From WRKB01 sp031551145 (GTDB lineage: Bacteria > Desulfobacterota > Desulfovibrionia > Desulfovibrionales > Desulfovibrionaceae), in the NCBI GenBank assembly GCA_031551145.1, contig JAVBNZ010000066.1:1-10423 (forward strand): 10,423 nt of DNA, given 5' to 3'. Both the position numbers and the translations under genes were made by a program. A model generated the notes under the pieces. That model was not told where the DNA came from. It saw only the letters and a list, made by a program, of their open reading frames with translations, and did not search any database. This document shows positions 6,946 through 10,423 of the stretch, piece after piece (position 1 is the stretch's first letter; each line of letters starts with the position of its first letter).

Positions 6946-7953
6946 TCAATAGATATACAAAAATTCCGGCGCAGTCATCCCGTTATCCAAATTCAGGCCC
7001 AGAACGCCCTGCAGCAGGTCGCGCACAAATTTTCCTTCCACCGGCCTTTCCAGCAGATCGGCGGTCGGGCTTGCGCCCGCCGCAACGCGCAGGGCCGCCA
7101 GGGTCTCGCCCTGGCCGCCGAGTTCGTCGATAATGCCCAATTCCAGAGCCTGCGCGCCGGTGAAGACGCGGCCGTCGGCCACGGCCCGCACGGCGTCCTC
7201 GGACAGTTTGCGATCCTTGGCCACCAGTTCGACAAAGCTCTTGTGCATGCCGGCAATGATGCCGTCCAGATAGGCGCGCTCCTGCTCGGTCATGGGCCTG
7301 AACGGCGTGCCGGCGTCCTTGTACTTGCCCGAAGCAAGGCTTTCGCGTCCCAGGCCAAGTTTTTCCATCAGCCCGTAAAACTGGGGAATTTCCATCTTCA
7401 CGCCTATGGAGCCCGTGACCGTGGCGGGATTGGCATAGACCTTCGACGCGGCCAGCGCCGCCATCAACCCGCCGGAAGCCGCCACGCTGCCCATCGACGC
7501 GTACACGGGCTTGCGCGCGCCCAGGCGTTTGAGCGCATCATGCAGTTCGTGCGAGGCGGCCGCGCCGCCGCCCGGGGAATTGACGCGCACCAGCACGCCC
7601 TTGACCCTGAGATCGCGCCCCAGGCGCTCGATCCAGTCCAGGGTCTTTGTGGTGTCGGCAATCACGCCCTCAACGCGCACCACGCCGATGTATTCCTTGC
7701 CCAGAGGCCCCTCCCCGGCTCCGACCGTCCGTTTCCAGAGGAAAGGAACGACAAAAAAGAGCGCGAGCAGCAGTCCGCCCCAGAAAATAACAGGCCGGCG
7801 CCTGCGGAAAGGCAGGCGTTTTTGGGCGTCCGGATCTTTGTCGTAGGCCCGCCTGCCGAACGCGCCGGCGGCGGGCGGCGTTTGCCGTTCGGCGGCACGG
7901 CACGCGGGAATGCGGCGCACGCGGATTTTCTTTTCAGGAGAAGAAGCGTTCAT
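6946..7953 (-). CDS. sppA: Signal peptide peptidase SppA, S49 family (36K type)
   Basis: This 335-residue membrane-anchored serine protease degrades cleaved signal peptides in the cell envelope. A basic cytoplasmic N-terminus (about 1-53, with an RRRR patch) precedes one TM helix (about 54-73), followed by the S49 protease domain (about 88-320). Visible motifs are NSPGGG (125-130), MGSVAASGG with the nucleophile Ser160, TGSIGV (180-185) and SGKYKDAG with the general base Lys212. The Ser-Lys spacing of 52 equals that of the Bacillus subtilis enzyme. The usual Tyr after ASGG is Leu163. I chose the ATG at 7953, which has a modest GGTGA 5 nt upstream, because an extended -10 promoter lies at 8018-8026. 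The longer frame from 8100 would begin upstream of that promoter and inside the rpsA terminator. The secreted SnoaL-like gene follows. Confidence 0.93.
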   Translation of the reverse strand: MNASSPEKKIRVRRIPACRAAERQTPPAAGAFGRRAYDKDPDAQKRLPFRRRRPVIFWGGLLLALFFVVPFLWKRTVGAGEGPLGKEYIGVVRVEGVIADTTKTLDWIERLGRDLRVKGVLVRVNSPGGGAAASHELHDALKRLGARKPVYASMGSVAASGGLMAALAASKVYANPATVTGSIGVKMEIPQFYGLMEKLGLGRESLASGKYKDAGTPFRPMTEQERAYLDGIIAGMHKSFVELVAKDRKLSEDAVRAVADGRVFTGAQALELGIIDELGGQGETLAALRVAAGASPTADLLERPVEGKFVRDLLQGVLGLNLDNGMTAPEFLYIY

Positions 7954-8017
7954 ACTGTTCACCCGGCCGATGGGCCGACGGTTGTCGGTGTACCCTATAA
8001 AGCAGGAATTCTCCCGT

Positions 8018-8047
8018 ATTATAGCAAAAAAAGGGAATGCCCCGCAA
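8018..8047 (-). promoter_or_regulatory. Extended -10 promoter for sppA
   Basis: On the - strand TGC-TATAAT (TATAAT at 8023-8018, TGC at 8026-8024) is a consensus extended -10. A weak -35, TTGCGG (8047-8042), is 18 bp upstream. Transcription would start near 8011, giving a leader of about 58 nt. It sits just after the rpsA terminator, so sppA appears to be transcribed independently of rpsA. Confidence 0.6.
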
Positions 8048-8080
8048 TGAATTATCCGCGATGCAGGGAATTTTCGGATC

Positions 8081-8117
8081 GAAAACGCCCCCGCCTCCAC
8101 GAACGGAGACGGGGGCG
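8081..8117 (-). terminator. Intrinsic terminator of rpsA
   Basis: Read on the - strand, CGCCCCCG and CGGGGGCG (8117-8110 and 8093-8086) form an 8-bp stem, continued by 4 more bp after one mismatch. The loop is 6 nt and TTTTC follows. It starts about 30 bp after the rpsA stop. The tail overlaps a TTTTCG-GAT-CGAAAA inverted repeat (8071-8085). Confidence 0.8.
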
Positions 8118-8147
8118 CGTGTTTCCTGCTTCGAGAAAACGGACCGG

Positions 8148-9875
8148 TTACGCCGTTTCTTCAGCTTCCTCTTCCAGCTTCTGCTTGATCAAATCGCCCA
8201 GGTTCTGGCCGGATTCCGGGCCAGTGCGGAATTCCTTGGTTTTGCGGCGTTCGACCTCATCAAGCACCTGCTTGATGGACAGGCCGAGGCGGCGTTCCTC
8301 CGCGCTCACGTGGATGACCTTGGCCTGGATTTCCTGGCCTTCCTTGTAGAGTTCGGCCGGGGTCTTCACCTTCTTGCTGGAAAGTTCGGAAACGTGCACC
8401 AGGCCTTCTATGCCCTCTTCCACTTCCACGAACATGCCGAAATCGGTGATGTTGGTGACCACGCCCTTGACCGGCGTGCCCACGGGGTAGGTGGCCGGCA
8501 CATGGCCCCAGGGGTCTTCGACAAGCTGCTTCACGCCCAGAGTGAACTTTTCGCTGTCCTGATCCACGGTCAGCACCTTGGCCTGCACCGTGTCCCCGAC
8601 CTTGTAGATTTCATTGGGGTGGCGCACCTTCTTGGTCCAGCTGATGTCGGAAACATGGATGAGACCGTCGATGCCGTCTTCTATGCCGATGAACATGCCG
8701 AATTCGGTGATGTTCTTGATCACGCCTTCAAGCACGGTGCCTTCGGGATAACGTTCGGCCACCAGTTCCCAGGGATTGGGCTTGACCTGCTTCATGCCGA
8801 GGGAGATGCGCTTTTTGTCCGCGTCCACGCCGAGGATGATCACTTCCACTTCGTCGCCCACGCGCACCATCTGGGAAGGATGGCGCAGTTTGCGCGTCCA
8901 GGACATTTCGGAAATGTGCACCAGGCCTTCCACACCGGATTCCAGTTCGACAAAGGCGCCGTAATCCACCAGATTCGTCACCTTGCCCGTGCACTTGGCC
9001 CCTTCGGGGAAGCGCGTGGTGATATCCTGCCAGGGATCGGGCACAAGCTGCTTGAGCCCCAGAGAGACTTTCTGCGTATTTTTGTCAAAGGAGAGCACTT
9101 TGAGCTGCAGTTCCTGCCCCATGGTGATCATTTCCTTGGGGTGGCGTATGCGCTTCCACGACATGTCGGTAATGTGCAGCAGGCCGTCCAGCCCGCCCAG
9201 ATCGACGAAAACGCCGTATTCCGTGATGTTTTTCGCGCGGCCGGTCACGATCTGGCTTTCTTCCAGGGTCAGAAGCAAATCCTGCCGTCTGGAGTCGCGC
9301 TCCTCTTCAAGCAGCACGCGGCGCGACACAATAACGTTGCTGCGCCGGCGATTGATTTTCAGCACCCGGAATTCGAACTCCTGGTTTACCAGAGCGTCCA
9401 TGTCCGGAACAGGGCGCAGATCGACGTGCGAACCGGGCAAAAAGGCTTCCACCCCGCGGATGTCCACGGTATAGCCGCCCTTGATGCGGCGCACGATGTG
9501 GCCGCGGATCGTGCCGTTCTTTTCCTGCACGTCTTCAAGCTGGTCAAAGAGCTGCATGCGCTTGGCCTTTTCGAAGGAAAGCGTGATTGTGCCTTCCATT
9601 TCGTTTTTGCGCGCCACAAACACATCCACCTTGTCGCCCACCTTGACCGCAAGGTTGCCGGCGGCGTCCCGGAATTCGTGGGCGGGAATCTGGCCTTCGG
9701 ACTTGAAGTTGACGTCTACCAGAACGGTGTCGTCGTCCACGCGCACAATTTCGCCCTTGACGATGGAGCCTTCTTCCAGATCGCCCATATCCGGGGACAG
9801 GTAGTTCTCCAGCGCGCTCTCAAAGCTCAGTTCCATTTCGCTTTGGTTTTCCATGGTTTCTTTGACAGTTGACAT
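8148..9875 (-). CDS. rpsA: 30S ribosomal protein S1
   Basis: This 575-residue RNA-binding protein of the small ribosomal subunit recruits and unfolds mRNA during initiation. Six S1 (OB-fold) repeats are visible at about residues 36-102, 119-187, 205-275, 292-362, 379-449 and 466-536. The last four carry the full pattern (YGVFVDL/FGMFVEV, then GLVHISEMSW and RHP). The first two are divergent, as is usual for the ribosome-binding end of S1. The length is close to the ~550-580 of six-domain S1 proteins, with a short acidic C-terminal tail (LEEEAEETA). The ATG at 9875 is preferred because GGAGG lies 6 nt upstream; an ATG 24 bp further upstream would swallow that site. A long, structured leader precedes it and an intrinsic terminator follows, so it appears monocistronic. 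In Escherichia coli S1 represses its own translation through its leader; whether that applies here is unknown. Confidence 0.97.
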   Translation of the reverse strand: MSTVKETMENQSEMELSFESALENYLSPDMGDLEEGSIVKGEIVRVDDDTVLVDVNFKSEGQIPAHEFRDAAGNLAVKVGDKVDVFVARKNEMEGTITLSFEKAKRMQLFDQLEDVQEKNGTIRGHIVRRIKGGYTVDIRGVEAFLPGSHVDLRPVPDMDALVNQEFEFRVLKINRRRSNVIVSRRVLLEEERDSRRQDLLLTLEESQIVTGRAKNITEYGVFVDLGGLDGLLHITDMSWKRIRHPKEMITMGQELQLKVLSFDKNTQKVSLGLKQLVPDPWQDITTRFPEGAKCTGKVTNLVDYGAFVELESGVEGLVHISEMSWTRKLRHPSQMVRVGDEVEVIILGVDADKKRISLGMKQVKPNPWELVAERYPEGTVLEGVIKNITEFGMFIGIEDGIDGLIHVSDISWTKKVRHPNEIYKVGDTVQAKVLTVDQDSEKFTLGVKQLVEDPWGHVPATYPVGTPVKGVVTNITDFGMFVEVEEGIEGLVHVSELSSKKVKTPAELYKEGQEIQAKVIHVSAEERRLGLSIKQVLDEVERRKTKEFRTGPESGQNLGDLIKQKLEEEAEETA

Positions 9876-9881
9876 AAGGAC

Positions 9882-9886
9882 CCTCC
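9882..9886 (-). promoter_or_regulatory. Ribosome binding site of rpsA
   Basis: On the - strand GGAGG precedes the ATG at 9875 with a 6-nt spacer, which decides the start against the upstream ATG at 9899. A strong Shine-Dalgarno is of note because Escherichia coli rpsA lacks a good one and relies on leader structure. Confidence 0.85.
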
Positions 9887-9907
9887 AGACCTCAAACAAA
9901 TTTACCC

Positions 9908-9934
9908 ACCCCTGCGGAGCGGGGGTTTTCTTTT
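9908..9934 (+). terminator. Intrinsic terminator on the + strand, upstream of rpsA
   Basis: On the + strand ACCCCTGC (9908-9915) pairs with GCGGGGGT (9919-9926) in an 8-bp stem with one G-U pair and a GGA loop, followed by TTTCTTTT. On the - strand the same stem has a C-A mismatch and no T run, so the signal points along the + strand, away from rpsA. No + strand gene is visible upstream of it. Confidence 0.55.
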
Positions 9935-9958
9935 AGCAGATGGGCATTGAAAGCACAA
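9930..9958 (-). promoter_or_regulatory. Weak candidate promoter for rpsA
   Basis: On the - strand TTGTGC (9958-9953), a 17-bp spacer and TGC-TAAAAG (-10 at 9935-9930) resemble a sigma-70 promoter with an extended -10. Both hexamers are poor matches. It would start transcription near 9923, inside the hairpin at 9908-9926, leaving a short leader. A promoter further upstream is equally possible. Confidence 0.3.
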
Positions 9959-9977
9959 GCGTTTCCAGCTCCAAAAT

Positions 9978-10006
9978 CCCCGCGCGTTTTGTTTTTTCGC
10001 TCGGGG
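9978..10006 (-). other. Hairpin with A-rich loop upstream of rpsA
   Basis: In - strand RNA, CCCCGAGCG pairs with CGCGCGGGG (one mismatch) around the 11-nt loop AAAAAACAAAA. It lies about 100 nt upstream of the rpsA start. No T run follows, so it is not a terminator in that direction. Confidence 0.45.
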
Positions 10007-10060
10007 GCAATTTGGGTCCGCCTGGTTTGAGTCGGTCTGAATTAAGCGTGGGGTGGGGAC

Positions 10061-10176
10061 TACGGGCTGAATCGACATTCAGACTGCCGCGTTGTTTCTT
10101 CGGCGTTACCATTCTTTTAGGGCGAGCCTGGAAAAAGCGCGGTCGGCGTTAAATCACAATATCGAATCAGCCCGTA
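10061..10176. repeat. Long-range inverted repeat, 15 bp with one mismatch
   Basis: TACGGGCTGAATCGA at 10061-10075 and TCGAATCAGCCCGTA at 10162-10176 are complementary at 14 of 15 positions. The arms enclose 86 bp. The right arm covers the stop codon of the partial - strand gene. The left arm also contains CTGAAT, which can pair locally with ATTCAG at 10077-10082. Confidence 0.7.
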
Positions 10177-10423
10177 TCTTTCGCGTTTTGTATACGCGAA
10201 ACCCGCGTTTGGAGTTGGCGTTCCAAAAGAGCCAAAAGTTGTCGCAATAAGTTTTTGTCGGCAAAATTATGCGCTGAAAGCGAAAAGGCGCGGCGGACCG
10301 CCGCAACCTCATCCGGGTGTGAAAATTTGCTGGTCAGTTGGCCGCGATCAGCTCGGAATTTATGGGGTATACATTTTTTTTTGTAGTCGCGCTGTATCCA
10401 TCCAGCAAACAGTGCATTTCCTC
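10167..10423 (-). CDS. Unrecognised protein, C-terminal fragment (5' end outside the window)
   Basis: The - strand frame is open from the right edge for 84 codons to a TGA at 10169-10167. No start codon needs to lie inside the window. The visible residues look like real protein: a basic stretch (RDYKKKCIPHKFR), then SHPDEVAAVRRAFSLSAHNF, then a leucine-rich amphipathic helix (NLLRQLLALLERQLQTR) and a short polar end (NAKDTG). I do not recognise the family and assign no function. Codon usage is less GC-biased than in the neighbouring genes, so horizontal origin or a false open frame cannot be excluded; an 84-codon run without stops is uncommon but not rare by chance. The frame passes through nine consecutive A residues (10372-10380 read as three Lys codons), where a sequencing or slippage error would break it. 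It ends 291 bp upstream of rpsA. Confidence 0.5.
   Translation of the reverse strand, partial: GNALFAGWIQRDYKKKCIPHKFRADRGQLTSKFSHPDEVAAVRRAFSLSAHNFADKNLLRQLLALLERQLQTRVSRIQNAKDTG

Larger units (their letters stand above)
9876..10166 (-). other. Upstream region and leader of rpsA with multiple inverted repeats
   Basis: This 291-bp gap between the partial gene at the right edge and rpsA has a lower GC content than the coding regions. It holds the + strand terminator-like hairpin (9908-9934), a 9-bp stem with an A-rich loop on the - strand (9978-10006), and copies of CTGAAT or its complement at 10037, 10067 and 10077. The near-complementary 15-mers at 10061 and 10162 frame this cluster. No tRNA or recognised RNA gene is apparent. 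The small + strand open frame at 9940-10152 has no ribosome site and is not believable. Confidence 0.6.

Noticed and set aside
6884..6949. TTG start overlapping the sppA stop (TTGA) for the SnoaL-like gene
   Set aside because: It adds a polar 22-residue extension before the signal peptide, while the GTG at 6883 has GGAGG at ideal spacing.
7954..8100. 49-codon N-terminal extension of sppA
   Set aside because: It starts upstream of the extended -10 promoter and inside the rpsA terminator.
8037..9872. 611-codon open frame on the + strand
   Set aside because: It is antisense to rpsA and has a periodic His/Phe-rich sequence that merely mirrors the S1 repeats.
9940..10152. 70-codon + strand open frame
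   Set aside because: No ribosome binding site precedes it, the sequence has no recognisable features, and it overlaps the repeat-rich rpsA upstream region.
9876..10166. Possible 6S RNA, tmRNA or RNase P RNA upstream of rpsA
   Set aside because: None of the diagnostic conserved segments of these RNAs that I know is present on either strand.

Overview
This window looks like chromosome from a high-GC Gram-negative bacterium. The protein styles fit a Desulfovibrio-like sulfate reducer (Desulfovibrionaceae, Desulfobacterota): a large PAS-containing chemoreceptor with a cysteine cluster, a TPR/beta-barrel outer-membrane protein, and a six-domain ribosomal protein S1. That placement is inference from protein resemblance and base composition, not phylogeny. 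Most of the window is ordinary housekeeping or core accessory sequence. I see no insertion sequence, prophage, CRISPR array, tRNA or rRNA.

Left part, + strand. A 5'-truncated TPR plus outer-membrane beta-barrel protein (Slam/DUF560-like) ends in a strong intrinsic terminator. Two central carbon genes follow: class II fructose-bisphosphate aldolase (fba) and glyceraldehyde-3-phosphate dehydrogenase (gap). They catalyse neighbouring steps of glycolysis and gluconeogenesis. The GAPDH has the residue pattern expected for NADP or dual coenzyme use. A perfect 28-nt palindromic terminator closes gap.

Middle. An AT-rich 356-bp intergenic stretch with several inverted repeats leads into an 801-residue methyl-accepting chemotaxis protein (TM, periplasmic helical domain, TM, HAMP, PAS with four cysteines, signalling domain). 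A 14-bp hairpin then separates it from convergent genes.

Right part, - strand. Read in the direction of transcription: the C-terminal end of an unrecognised gene runs in from the right edge. Next comes a ~290-bp leader rich in overlapping inverted repeats, then rpsA (ribosomal protein S1) and its terminator. A separate extended -10 promoter then serves sppA (signal peptide peptidase) and a small secreted SnoaL/DUF4440-like protein, probably as a two-gene unit. The most unusual sequence is the region upstream of rpsA. It has mutually exclusive base-pairing options, an A-rich loop hairpin and an intrinsic terminator pointing the opposite way from rpsA, with no obvious + strand gene for it to end.
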